Positions 1 through 7,131 of a stretch of 64,000 nt of DNA are shown here, one piece after another. Position numbers and translations under genes: made by a program. How positions within the stretch are numbered: the first letter of the stretch is position 1; the number at the start of each line of letters is the position of its first letter. The notes beneath the pieces are model-generated. The model did no database searches. It was given only the letters and a program-made list of their open reading frames with translations, and was not told the origin of the DNA. Source of the stretch: Chlamydiia bacterium (lineage in GTDB: Bacteria > Chlamydiota > Chlamydiia > Chlamydiales > Simkaniaceae); NCBI GenBank assembly GCA_022601645.1, contig JAJACH010000002.1, positions 248,001-312,000 of the forward strand. Direction: 5' to 3'.

Positions 1-432
1 CCTGGAAAAAAGCGGATGATGCCAACTAAAACCTGTATTTTGGAAAGGCTTTTAAACACAAAATCTCTTCCCTACGTTTGGGGTGGGAATGTATCTAAAG
101 GCGTACCCCAAATGAGCACCATATTCCCCCCGCCTAAAAACACAGAAAAATGGCGCTGGAATTTAGAGGGGATTGACTGTTCAGGACTCCTTTTTGAGGC
201 AGCAAACGGCATGATTCCGCGAAATACAAATGATTTAAACAACTATGGACAAGAGGTTTATTCAAATGTAAAGCGGCTTGACATTTGCCTTTTGCCAGGT
301 CATATGTTCATTGTGATCGGAGAGAATCGCGTGATTGAAAGTAAGCATGAGTGGGGAGGGGTCACGTTTAGTGATTTAGACAAACGTTTAAGGCTCGTCG
401 ATGAACCGTTTACCTTTCGGCGGATTTTTTAG
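1..432 (+). CDS. NlpC/P60-family cysteine peptidase, 3' part (5' end outside window)
   Basis: The reading frame is open from base 1 (codons P-G-K-K-R precede the first visible ATG at 16), so the gene probably begins upstream and only its catalytic C-terminal part is here. Seen: a Y-V-W-G-G start of the domain, the nucleophile Cys in I-D-C-S-G (about residue 55 from the Met at 16), and a His in L-P-G-H-M-F (about residue 96). These match the Cys-His core of NlpC/P60 peptidoglycan endopeptidases, which cut D-Glu to diamino-acid bonds. Chlamydiae keep such an enzyme for their residual peptidoglycan. The last 45 bp overlap the convergent NYN gene. Bases 265-290 recur exactly at 11013-11038. Confidence 0.75.
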   Translation, partial: PGKKRMMPTKTCILERLLNTKSLPYVWGGNVSKGVPQMSTIFPPPKNTEKWRWNLEGIDCSGLLFEAANGMIPRNTNDLNNYGQEVYSNVKRLDICLLPGHMFIVIGENRVIESKHEWGGVTFSDLDKRLRLVDEPFTFRRIF

Positions 433-885
433 CCGCTCTTCAAAAGCTTTAGTTAACCTTTCAATTTCTCTCTGACTATCCTGGTTGGGTTTACGCTCAA
501 CAGTTTTTGTTCTAGGTCGAATTAAGGTGAGAAACTCGGAAATAGTCATTGTTTTGGCACCCGTATCTTTGCATTCTCGTGTTAAATGTTTATCATTCGT
601 CACAACCTTGCAAATTTTAGGATTTTCACACCACTTGAGGTGCTCTATAATGGCTTGATCAGCTGTAATTCCTTGTGGGGCATAAACAATCTCGAGCTTG
701 CCTACAACGTGCTTTCTAGGAAAGGCTTCAGCTTGCTCAAAATTGCTGTCGAAATAGAGAGAGGCATTTAAATGAGAGAGGGTCGTACTTAAGTAATCAA
801 TGAATTGATTGCGATGTTCTTCTAGGGGCATCGTTTCATCTTTTACAAAGAAGAAGAAATTGTAGCCATCAATGAGATAATGCAA
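388..885 (-). CDS. YacP-like NYN domain protein (putative RNase)
   Basis: 165 residues beginning M-H-Y-L-I-D-G-Y-N, the first acidic motif of the NYN/PIN fold. Later acidic positions sit in G-I-T-A-D-Q-A-I-I and V-T-N-D-K-H-L-T, as expected for a metal-binding nuclease centre. YacP/Rae1-type proteins are small ribosome-associated or RNA-degrading nucleases; the exact substrate here is not known. The C-terminus is a short charged tail. Its start lies inside the end of rdgB (869-885 shared), so the two are probably co-transcribed and translationally coupled with greA upstream. The 3' end overlaps the NlpC/P60 gene. Confidence 0.75.
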   Translation of the reverse strand: MHYLIDGYNFFFFVKDETMPLEEHRNQFIDYLSTTLSHLNASLYFDSNFEQAEAFPRKHVVGKLEIVYAPQGITADQAIIEHLKWCENPKICKVVTNDKHLTRECKDTGAKTMTISEFLTLIRPRTKTVERKPNQDSQREIERLTKAFEERLKNPPKGKRFIDEP

Positions 886-1450
886 GCTTATCGAGAGCCT
901 TTCTGCGGTGAGAAATGAGGTTTTTAGTGCTTTCCTCGAGCTCAGCGAGTGTTTTACTGTAGTCGTGCTTTAAGAACATCGGGTCGTAGCCGAAGCCATT
1001 TCGTCCGCGTTCTTCATTAATTAGGGAGCCTTCGAGGAGGCCTGAGACTTTTTGCTCAACACCCTCTGGACCTGCTACGACAAGACAACATTCGAAATAA
1101 CAAGCGCGTTTGTGTTCAGGAAGCTCTGCAATGGCTTCCATCAGCTTCTGGCGATTGTCCTTGTCGCTTGCTGTTTCACCGGCATAACGTGCAGACTTGA
1201 TCCCTGGCGCCCCACCAAGAGCAGGAACTACAAGCCCTGAGTCATCAGCAATGACCTTTTTGTTTAGCATCTTCGCGGCGTGGAGGGCTTTAATTTCAGC
1301 ATTTGCTTCAAAAGAGTTACCATCTTCAGGAGGTTGCTCATAGTCGGGAAAATCTCGAAGTGTGAGAATATCAAGATGCTTAAATTCTTTTAGCATCGCT
1401 TTAAACTCACGAATCTTGTGCAGGTTTTTTGTCGCTAAAACAATTTCCAT
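869..1450 (-). CDS. rdgB: Non-canonical purine NTP pyrophosphatase (RdgB/HAM1 family)
   Basis: 193 residues, normal for the family. Seen: N-terminal V-L-A-T-K-N-L-H-K-I-R-E-F (the S/T-x-N-x-x-K-x-x-E-F signature), then A-D-D-S-G-L-V-V with the catalytic acidic pair, A-P-G-I-K-S-A-R-Y-A-G, and a C-terminal S-H-R-x-x-A. The enzyme hydrolyses ITP, dITP and XTP to monophosphates, cleaning the nucleotide pool. Its start abuts the stop of greA (shared base 1450), indicating a greA-rdgB-NYN operon. Confidence 0.93.
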   Translation of the reverse strand: MEIVLATKNLHKIREFKAMLKEFKHLDILTLRDFPDYEQPPEDGNSFEANAEIKALHAAKMLNKKVIADDSGLVVPALGGAPGIKSARYAGETASDKDNRQKLMEAIAELPEHKRACYFECCLVVAGPEGVEQKVSGLLEGSLINEERGRNGFGYDPMFLKHDYSKTLAELEESTKNLISHRRKALDKLALSH

Positions 1451-3606
1451 TAAACCTCGAAAAAACTTTGAATGCTTTCAATTTTCATTTCATTGTCTTG
1501 GAAGGAAAGCGTATCACCAACCTTTTTACCAAGCATTTCTGTCGCTAATTTAGATTGGAAAGATAAGATGCCTTTATCAGGATTTGCTTCGAAGGGGCCT
1601 AAAATCGTGTAGGTCTTGCCATCTGAGCAAGTCACAACCGTTCCAACACTTACTTCTGATGTAACAACTTCATCTGGAGTAAGAATGCGTGCTTGTGAAA
1701 ACTGGCTAGATAAGAGCTTGAGCTCGCTTTGAAGTCGATCGCGTCTTTCTAAAGCCGCTTTAAACTCGGCATTTTCTCTTAAGTCGCCGTGAGCACGTGC
1801 TGTTTCGATTTCTTTTGCGTTGTCAACAGTTTCAACAGTTCCAATATTGTGAATACGTTCTTTAAGCTGTTTGTAACCTTCTTCGGTTGTCCAAAGAGGT
1901 TCGTCTTCAACAATTTCTTCCTCGTATTTGCTCGCAATTTTTTCAAGTTCAGGGTGAGCGACTTGAGCGAGTGAGTGGAGAATACGAATATCGCCATCCT
2001 CGATCGAGTGACATTTCGTTGCAAGCAAGAGATATTCTTGAACAAATTCTTGGCTTGCATGCTGGAAAATAGCGCGGATATTAGCAAAGCGAGCGTCGGT
2101 AATAAATGCGTGCATTTTCTTTACCAAGTCACGTGATTCTTTCACATTCTCTAAAATGCTAAGCAAGATGAGGAATGCTTCGAAGAAACGATTACGTCCA
2201 GCAGGATCTGAGTAGGGGAGCGTTTTCTTTGACATGATTTTGTTAAAGTACCAGAGGAAAACACTTGGCTGGCGACTTGGGTAATCAATCAGTTCAACTA
2301 AGTGCTCTTTTAAAGCGTCGATATGCTTTCCTTTGACAAGCTCAGTCAACATGAAGTCCCTTAAAGGAGCTTGTGCAGTCACAAGGAGTAAGCCTAAGAA
2401 AATTTCAGCCCAATCTTCGCGGTGTTCGCGAACCATGGCAAGAAGACGTTTTTTGCATGCTAAGATGTCAATGCCTTCAAGTGTATCGGGGATTGAACCA
2501 AGACGTTGAACCATTGTAATCGCGGCGTCTTGCTTTCCACCTGAAATGTCTTCTAAGAAGAAATAGACCTGCAACGCTTCAGCATCGCTTAGCTGTGATT
2601 TGAGGGTTTCAAGCAACTTCTCTTTGAGGAATTCGCGGAATTCCTTGTTTTTCATCGTTCCTGGGAAATCCCTCAAAAATGCATACACCGTATGGATAAA
2701 CTTGTGTGTTGAGTCACACTCATCGAGGGCTTTTTGTAATTCTTGCTCATGACTAATTGCAGAATCGCGCAAGAAGAAAGGCTCTTTTAAACTGCTTGGT
2801 GTTTCAATGAGCGTATCTTTTTTGATTTTTGCCCTAGTCGATTGCCACCATCTCGCCCATTCGTCTGCTGGAATGACAAGTTCAGAGAGCTCATCTTTAA
2901 TTTCTGATGCTGTTTTAGGACCGAGATCTTTAAGCAACATGCGTATGGCTTCGACCGGATTCTTCTTTGCAAATTCTTCAAAAGCATCTGGATCGCCAAA
3001 GCGCCTTGCTAAGAAGTGCGTTTTTGGAATTGGCTTGAGGTTGTTGAACGCGTTTTGAAAAGACATATCCTTGCGTCCAGGAACGTAATCAAACTCTAAG
3101 CTAAGCTGTTCGCGGAGGAAAGAGACATCCATGATCTCACCAACGCCCCAACCACCAACGTGATACACGTAGTTTCCTTTGTCCATGTGCTCAAGCAAGA
3201 AGAAATTGCTAATGGCACCTTGGAAGTCTTTTCTCTCACGTAAACCAACGAGGCGAATCATCTCATTAAAGTAGCGATGTTCACTAAATTGACCTTTTAG
3301 GAATTTAAAAGCGATATCGCCAAGTTCTACTGTGTTTGTCGTTTGTAGATCGATAATCAGCTGGAAGATTTCGTTGTACTCGGGCGTAGACTTTAACTTT
3401 TCCCATAGAGGGAGAATGGTTTCTACATGGCGCCCAAAAGGAGAGGCCAAGCCGGATTTTTTAACTGTATTCAAGATCACCTTCAGTTCTAAGGCGTCGA
3501 TCTCGTCCCCCATGCAGTATTCTTCCCATAAACTAAGGAAGGAAGGGTAGTCGTTGTTTGATATGTGAGTTTTAAATTGCTTAAAGTAATTCATGAAGGC
3601 AATCAT
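1450..3606 (-). CDS. greA: Transcription elongation factor GreA, chlamydial long form
   Basis: 718 residues, against ~158 for an ordinary GreA. Residues from about 573 form the GreA unit: coiled coil with the acidic tip G-D-L-R-E-N-A-E-F that enters the RNA polymerase secondary channel, then the FKBP-like C-terminal domain. The first ~570 residues are a helical extension found, as far as I know, only in Chlamydiae. GreA stimulates transcript cleavage in backtracked polymerase. Two starts are possible (3606 or 3594); neither has a strong Shine-Dalgarno sequence, and 3606 is given as the longer. A repeat with a long hairpin begins 62 bp upstream and is shared with rpoN. Confidence 0.93.
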   Translation of the reverse strand: MIAFMNYFKQFKTHISNNDYPSFLSLWEEYCMGDEIDALELKVILNTVKKSGLASPFGRHVETILPLWEKLKSTPEYNEIFQLIIDLQTTNTVELGDIAFKFLKGQFSEHRYFNEMIRLVGLRERKDFQGAISNFFLLEHMDKGNYVYHVGGWGVGEIMDVSFLREQLSLEFDYVPGRKDMSFQNAFNNLKPIPKTHFLARRFGDPDAFEEFAKKNPVEAIRMLLKDLGPKTASEIKDELSELVIPADEWARWWQSTRAKIKKDTLIETPSSLKEPFFLRDSAISHEQELQKALDECDSTHKFIHTVYAFLRDFPGTMKNKEFREFLKEKLLETLKSQLSDAEALQVYFFLEDISGGKQDAAITMVQRLGSIPDTLEGIDILACKKRLLAMVREHREDWAEIFLGLLLVTAQAPLRDFMLTELVKGKHIDALKEHLVELIDYPSRQPSVFLWYFNKIMSKKTLPYSDPAGRNRFFEAFLILLSILENVKESRDLVKKMHAFITDARFANIRAIFQHASQEFVQEYLLLATKCHSIEDGDIRILHSLAQVAHPELEKIASKYEEEIVEDEPLWTTEEGYKQLKERIHNIGTVETVDNAKEIETARAHGDLRENAEFKAALERRDRLQSELKLLSSQFSQARILTPDEVVTSEVSVGTVVTCSDGKTYTILGPFEANPDKGILSFQSKLATEMLGKKVGDTLSFQDNEMKIESIQSFFEV

Positions 3607-3620
3607 ACAAGATTCTTGCC

Positions 3621-3652
3621 TTCTCGTCTAGAATTAAGAAGTTGTTTAGGTG
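3621..3652 (+). repeat. 32-bp direct repeat, copy A
   Basis: A 32-base segment beginning TTCTCGTCTAGAATTAAGAA recurs at 3901-3932 with one base difference near its middle (GTTG against GATG) and a differing first base context. The two copies bracket the hairpin repeat upstream of greA. It is too long for an ordinary target-site duplication. Confidence 0.8.
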
Positions 3653-3667
3653 GTAATGTCGCTGCTT

Positions 3668-3861
3668 GGGAATATCACCTTTCCGGTGTCTTTCAAAGAA
3701 TCCTCCCTACGGTGTATGCATATATACTACTGTAGGGAGGATTAATTGAAATACCCTCGAAAATTTGATATTCTTGCACTGGCGTTTTTTGGCGATCTTT
3801 TCACTCTTGTCCTTCGGCGAAGAGCAAAAATTTCATTCAAAAAGCGCCGGTGCAAATCGTT
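3668..3861 (-). repeat. greA-upstream copy of dispersed hairpin repeat (candidate structured element)
   Basis: About 190 bp closely matching 62759-62953 upstream of rpoN, in the same orientation relative to the downstream minus-strand gene. The centre is a hairpin: arms 3702-3710 (CCTCCCTAC) and 3732-3740 (GTAGGGAGG), with an inner stem 3712-3717/3722-3727. The second copy keeps the stem through a paired A/T to T/A change. Read on the minus strand the element also has a TCTTT/AAAGA stem, a CACC/GGTG stem, and a TTGAAA-like -35 sequence. Read on the plus strand, the 3' arm contains GGGAGG placed 5 nt before a TTG opening a 41-codon frame (3746-3871), but that frame is not conserved at protein level. 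Function unknown. Confidence 0.75.
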
Positions 3862-3900
3862 CGTGTTGTAATATAGATGGCACTTTGCATTTCAGTGGAA

Positions 3901-3932
3901 TCTCGTCTAGAATTAAGAAGATGTTTAGGTGG
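3901..3932 (+). repeat. 32-bp direct repeat, copy B
   Basis: Second copy of the segment at 3621-3652, about 280 bp away in the same orientation, ending GTTTAGGTGG in both. Confidence 0.8.
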
Positions 3933-3950
3933 CAAGCAGCCTTCTTAAGC

Positions 3951-4667
3951 TTAAAGACCAACCGCGCCTAGTGCCAATGCCAAGAATACCGCCATCACGA
4001 TTTCTTTTGCTGTCGGTGTGGCTCCTTTTAATAGCCGTTTGGCACGGGCCTTCCACCCTTGTTGTGAAACAGGAACACCATGGTCTGTCATGACCTGGTC
4101 TTTCATGGCGGTTAGGGTTTGATTGTAGACTTTGCTCTGTTTGACTTTCAAATCTGCTAATTGCCGTAGTTGTTTACGTACCTGAGCATTTCGAATATTA
4201 GGATGTTCTCCGGTCATGTCTACAATCTCACGCCTTACTTCCATCATTTCGCGTGAGACTCTCGCTTCTCTTTTAGGAGAATGCGCTGGATTCGCTGTAA
4301 CATATCCCCTTGTAGTGGAATAACGAGGCGAATCTGCTTTCTGCGTAGAGCGTAAGTTATATGGCCTCATGGTCGATAGAGACTTGTTTCGAGTTTTTAA
4401 GGTTGTTGGGGCTGATTTGGTGCGCCTAAATAGATTCATGACTGTCGCCCACCGACTTTTCGGTGGTGGGGTGGCTTGAACTCTCGATGCAGATATTGAG
4501 CGGGGGAGTCTTCTTACTGAGGGATTGATTACGACTTTCGATGCCACTGCAGTGGTCTGTCGGTCTGCCATTCCTTTATGCAAAGGATTTCTATGATAGC
4601 TCTCCTGTGGAGTAGTTGGTATCGAGGCGCCTATTGGCGCTATATTCACTCCAAGTAGTTCTGGCAT
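3951..4667 (-). CDS. Paralogue A of a proline-rich/basic protein family with hydrophobic C-terminus
   Basis: 238 residues, not recognised by family. The N-terminal two thirds are basic and Ser/Thr/Pro-rich and probably disordered. The last ~95 residues form a compact helical unit (T-G-E-H, then L-R-Q-L-A-D, D-H-G-V-P), followed by a block identical in paralogue B beginning W-K-A-R-A-K-R-L-L-K-G, and a final hydrophobic stretch of ~16 residues. An N-terminal Y-H-x-N-P-x-x-x-G motif is shared with paralogue C. A TATAAT box lies at 4697-4702 and a GGGAG at about 9 nt before ATG. A secreted effector or tail-anchored membrane protein is possible, but this is inference. Confidence 0.7.
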   Translation of the reverse strand: MPELLGVNIAPIGASIPTTPQESYHRNPLHKGMADRQTTAVASKVVINPSVRRLPRSISASRVQATPPPKSRWATVMNLFRRTKSAPTTLKTRNKSLSTMRPYNLRSTQKADSPRYSTTRGYVTANPAHSPKREARVSREMMEVRREIVDMTGEHPNIRNAQVRKQLRQLADLKVKQSKVYNQTLTAMKDQVMTDHGVPVSQQGWKARAKRLLKGATPTAKEIVMAVFLALALGAVGL

Positions 4668-4696
4668 AATTAAAACACTCCCTTTGTTAAATAATA

Positions 4697-4702
4697 ATTA
4701 TA
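4697..4702 (-). promoter_or_regulatory. -10 box for paralogue A
   Basis: TATAAT on the minus strand in a very AT-rich stretch, 30 bp before the ATG at 4667. Paralogues B and C carry TATAAC and TATACT at the equivalent distance. No clear -35 hexamer. Confidence 0.5.
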
Positions 4703-4786
4703 ACATATAAATTATTTAAATTAAAGTATTTCATATATACATGGAGTTAAGGGGGTTGCAGCGCCGTTGTGTAGGGGTGCCTAGAA

Positions 4787-5506
4787 TTAGACTCCTATGG
4801 CAGCAAGGATAGGGCTTAAGGCTAGGGCGATCACGATTTCTTTCGCGGTGGGTGTGGCACCTTTTAAAAGTCTTTTAGCTCGTGCTTTCCAGCCTTGTTC
4901 TGATGCGGGAACGCCGTGATCTTTCATGACATTGTCTAGCATCGTTTCTAAGGTGGCGTCGAAAGATCCAGGGTTTTTTCTGCGTTCATCAGCAAGTTCT
5001 CGGAGGTGATTCCTCATTTTTTTGCAGGTCAAGTTTACGTGTTCACCTGTTTTTTCGGTAATGAGTCTTTGCACTACTATCATATCGGCGCTTACCCTAG
5101 GCTCTGCTGGTCGGCGTGCTTCCAGGGCTGTGAAAGCTGGGTTTTCGGTGACGCGCCAAGCGTGGGAGCTTCTGTAGCGTGGTTGGGCTAGGGTTGGTGC
5201 CGACATCGACCTATATGGGGCCAGCGTTTTACGCCATCTTGTAGGCGTTGTAAGGAGTGTGGGGGCTGAAAGAGTTCTTGCTACAACTAGTTTGTGCAGC
5301 GTTGAAGCTTTAACCCTGTCAAGACCTCTTCTGATTGAGAGCCTTGAAGTTGTTAGCGGTCTTGAGGTGGGGGGTGGGGTAGGCATTATTGTTGCAGCTC
5401 TTGTTACTCGATGTAATAGAGTGTCTTTTGTTGGTGGGGGTGTGCGCATTGGATTTGTGTACACAGTACTGTATTTAGACGCGTTAACGCTCACTAGATC
5501 TGCCAT
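4787..5506 (-). CDS. Paralogue B of the proline-rich/basic protein family
   Basis: 239 residues, same plan as the 3951-4667 protein: a basic, Thr/Pro-rich N-terminal region (Y-T-N-P-M-R near the start), a C-terminal helical unit with T-G-E-H, L-R-E-L-A-D and D-H-G-V-P, then the same W-K-A-R-A-K-R-L-L-K-G-A-T-P-T-A-K-E-I-V block and a hydrophobic tail. The near-identity is confined to the last ~45 residues, so this part is under constraint while the N-terminal region drifts. Separately promoted (TATAAC at 5537-5542), with AGAGA as a weak ribosome-binding site. Function unknown. Confidence 0.7.
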   Translation of the reverse strand: MADLVSVNASKYSTVYTNPMRTPPPTKDTLLHRVTRAATIMPTPPPTSRPLTTSRLSIRRGLDRVKASTLHKLVVARTLSAPTLLTTPTRWRKTLAPYRSMSAPTLAQPRYRSSHAWRVTENPAFTALEARRPAEPRVSADMIVVQRLITEKTGEHVNLTCKKMRNHLRELADERRKNPGSFDATLETMLDNVMKDHGVPASEQGWKARAKRLLKGATPTAKEIVIALALSPILAAIGV

Positions 5507-5536
5507 TGTTATCTCTTTTTTTTAAATTCTTTGTTT

Positions 5537-5542
5537 GTTATA
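5537..5542 (-). promoter_or_regulatory. -10 box for paralogue B
   Basis: Minus-strand TATAAC within ATTTGATATAAC, about 31 bp before the ATG at 5506. Paralogue C has ATTTGATATACT at the matching place, so the two probably share promoter ancestry. Confidence 0.45.
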
Positions 5543-5717
5543 TCAAATGATACTCGATCATTTTCTTATTTTAAAGCTCTTTTTATTTAACTTAAAATTT
5601 AACAAACGTCCAAAGCGTACGAAATGAAAGGGGTTCAGCCTTCTTGCGGTGGGAAATATGTTGTGTAATTTTTGTTTGAGGTAGGCAGGTCTAATAGGAC
5701 CTGCCTACACGAGGGGG

Positions 5718-6779
5718 TTATAGTACTGCAAGCGCAAGTGTGCCTACACCAACTGCAATTGCTTTTTTACGAACAGCTCCTTCGGAGTCAATTACTAATG
5801 CTTTCGTGTAGGTTCCTATGGCTTTAGCGACTGTCTTAAGTGCGCTTTTAGCCTTTGCGACCATTCCTGGGCCTGTAGGGGGTGTGTGTGGTATCATAGC
5901 TCGGATGTCTCCTATAGCTGCAAGGTAGTCAGCTTCGCCTTCACTACGCAGGCATGCGATTTGCTTTATCTGTAAGCGGACGTCTATGTTGTGCACATTT
6001 AACTTTTGGCCTCTTAAAAGAGCTTGTATGTCCTTTAGTATTTCAACGTCAGCCTCGTTTAATATAAACCTCGCAGGTTCTAGGGGTCTCATTCTGAGAG
6101 CGCTAGGGCCTGTGGGGGGTCTTCTGAATGCTGCTGCAGTGGCTGGGGTTGTGGGAGGGGTCTTTGTGGCTTTTGGTTTTACTAGTGTTGGTGCGTTTAC
6201 GGTGACTGTGCCAAGTCGTGGGTGAACGCGGGTGTCACGCTCAAGAGGTTCAGGGGCGCCTGCTCTCCATGCTGTTTTTGTGCTAGGTGGTTTTCGGCCT
6301 GAAAGTTTCCTTGCTTGTTGGAGTGAGCGCTTTGTTGCCATAGCTTTTGGTGATGTCAGGTCGGGGCTGCGAACGCGTATAAAAGGGCTAGCTTGCTTTT
6401 TACGTGTTGGTGAGTCTATCGGAGCTGGCACACGGGGTAGTGCTGGAGCGGATTGGCTTGTTCCAAGTAGTTGCCGTACAATTCCTTTAAGGGATTTTTT
6501 CGCTGGAGGAGGGGAAGACAATCTATCTGTAAGGGAGGGGGTGGGAGCGCTTCTTGCAAACGGACTTGGAGACCTTGCTGATAAAGGGCTGGCGACCACT
6601 GGTGATAGCGGGTTCTCTCTAATAACAGGTTTTGGGGGTGGGCTTTTCATTCGAAGGAGGTTTACCACGACGCGTGTACTTCTGTCTACCTCCGGTGGTA
6701 AGCCTTCGCGCATAGGGTTATCATGATACGACAAGGGTGATCCTTGACTTTTGGGGCTGGGCCCAGTTGGTGTTGCCAT
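5718..6779 (-). CDS. Paralogue C (long form) of the proline-rich/basic protein family
   Basis: 353 residues; the N-terminal ~215 are rich in Pro, Ser, Lys and Arg and carry Y-H-D-N-P-M-R-E-G-L-P, a version of the motif in paralogues A and B. A C-terminal helical domain (about 235-300) has a V-R-L-Q-I-K-Q-I-A segment in the same place as the L-R-x-L-A-D segments of A and B, then Gly-Pro, a basic amphipathic stretch and a hydrophobic end. Similarity to A and B is real but distant. Promoter-like TATACT at 6813-6818. Plus-strand frames opposite this gene are shadows of its biased composition. Function unknown; an effector is one possibility. Confidence 0.65.
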   Translation of the reverse strand: MATPTGPSPKSQGSPLSYHDNPMREGLPPEVDRSTRVVVNLLRMKSPPPKPVIRENPLSPVVASPLSARSPSPFARSAPTPSLTDRLSSPPPAKKSLKGIVRQLLGTSQSAPALPRVPAPIDSPTRKKQASPFIRVRSPDLTSPKAMATKRSLQQARKLSGRKPPSTKTAWRAGAPEPLERDTRVHPRLGTVTVNAPTLVKPKATKTPPTTPATAAAFRRPPTGPSALRMRPLEPARFILNEADVEILKDIQALLRGQKLNVHNIDVRLQIKQIACLRSEGEADYLAAIGDIRAMIPHTPPTGPGMVAKAKSALKTVAKAIGTYTKALVIDSEGAVRKKAIAVGVGTLALAVL

Positions 6780-6812
6780 TTTTCTCTCGCTTGTTTGTTT
6801 GTTTAAGTTACA

Positions 6813-6818
6813 AGTATA
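6813..6818 (-). promoter_or_regulatory. -10 box for paralogue C
   Basis: Minus-strand TATACT preceded by TTTGA, 34 bp before the ATG at 6779. It is embedded in an A/T tract that could replace a strong -35. Confidence 0.45.
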
Positions 6819-7121
6819 TCAAATAGTTTAATTAAAATTAAAGTTATTTATTAGCGGCTCTAATTTAATTAGTTACGCTCGCTGGTTTAAGCAAGGTGTA
6901 AATGATTTGTAATAAGTTAGTTGAGTTGTTAATATCGGTGTATCGTGTTGTTGGTTAGTGGGTTAAGTTTAGGCGTTAAAGGTGGGGGTTTGTACGGGAA
7001 ATTCGGAGGAGATGTGCATTTTTTCTCTGAAATTGTGAGGGAGTAGAGGGTGCGTTGTTACAACACATTGATAATGTTTGGGATACGAGAGGATTGCCAA
7101 AAACCATCAATTCAAATATGG

Positions 7122-7127
7122 TATACT
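7122..7127 (+). promoter_or_regulatory. -10-like TATACT immediately before nqrA
   Basis: TATACT ends 4 bp before the nqrA ATG at 7132. If used, transcription would start at or within the start codon. There is no Shine-Dalgarno sequence in front of the ATG, which fits a leaderless message but does not prove it. Confidence 0.35.
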
Positions 7128-7131
7128 CCCT

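Larger units (their letters stand above)
3607..3950. other. Spacer between greA and the paralogue family
   Basis: No convincing gene. It holds the hairpin repeat, the two 32-bp direct repeats that flank it, and on the minus strand a weak stem (TTAAGAAG with CTTCTTAA, about 3910-3945) just past the stop of the 3951-4667 gene that might act as a poor terminator. Confidence 0.6.
6780..7131. other. Intergenic region between paralogue C and nqrA
   Basis: 352 bp without a convincing gene. The left 70 bp are AT-rich and contain the paralogue C promoter (TATACT, minus strand, 6813-6818). The right end contains TATACT at 7122-7127 just before the nqrA ATG. The G/T-rich middle shows no clear RNA gene or repeat. 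Confidence 0.6.

Noticed and set aside
554-575. TGGCAC...TTTGC resembling a sigma-54 -24/-12 promoter
   Set aside because: The spacer is too long for sigma-54 and it lies inside the NYN coding region.
3746-3871. 41-codon plus-strand frame in the greA repeat (SD GGGAGG, TTG start), with counterpart at 62838-63020
   Set aside because: Comparing the two copies, nearly every base difference changes the amino acid and the C-termini diverge. No protein-level constraint, so listed as a repeat rather than a gene.
6232-6726. 164-residue plus-strand frame opposite paralogue C
   Set aside because: A shadow of the proline/serine-rich minus-strand gene, which has paralogues, a promoter and a conserved C-terminus.
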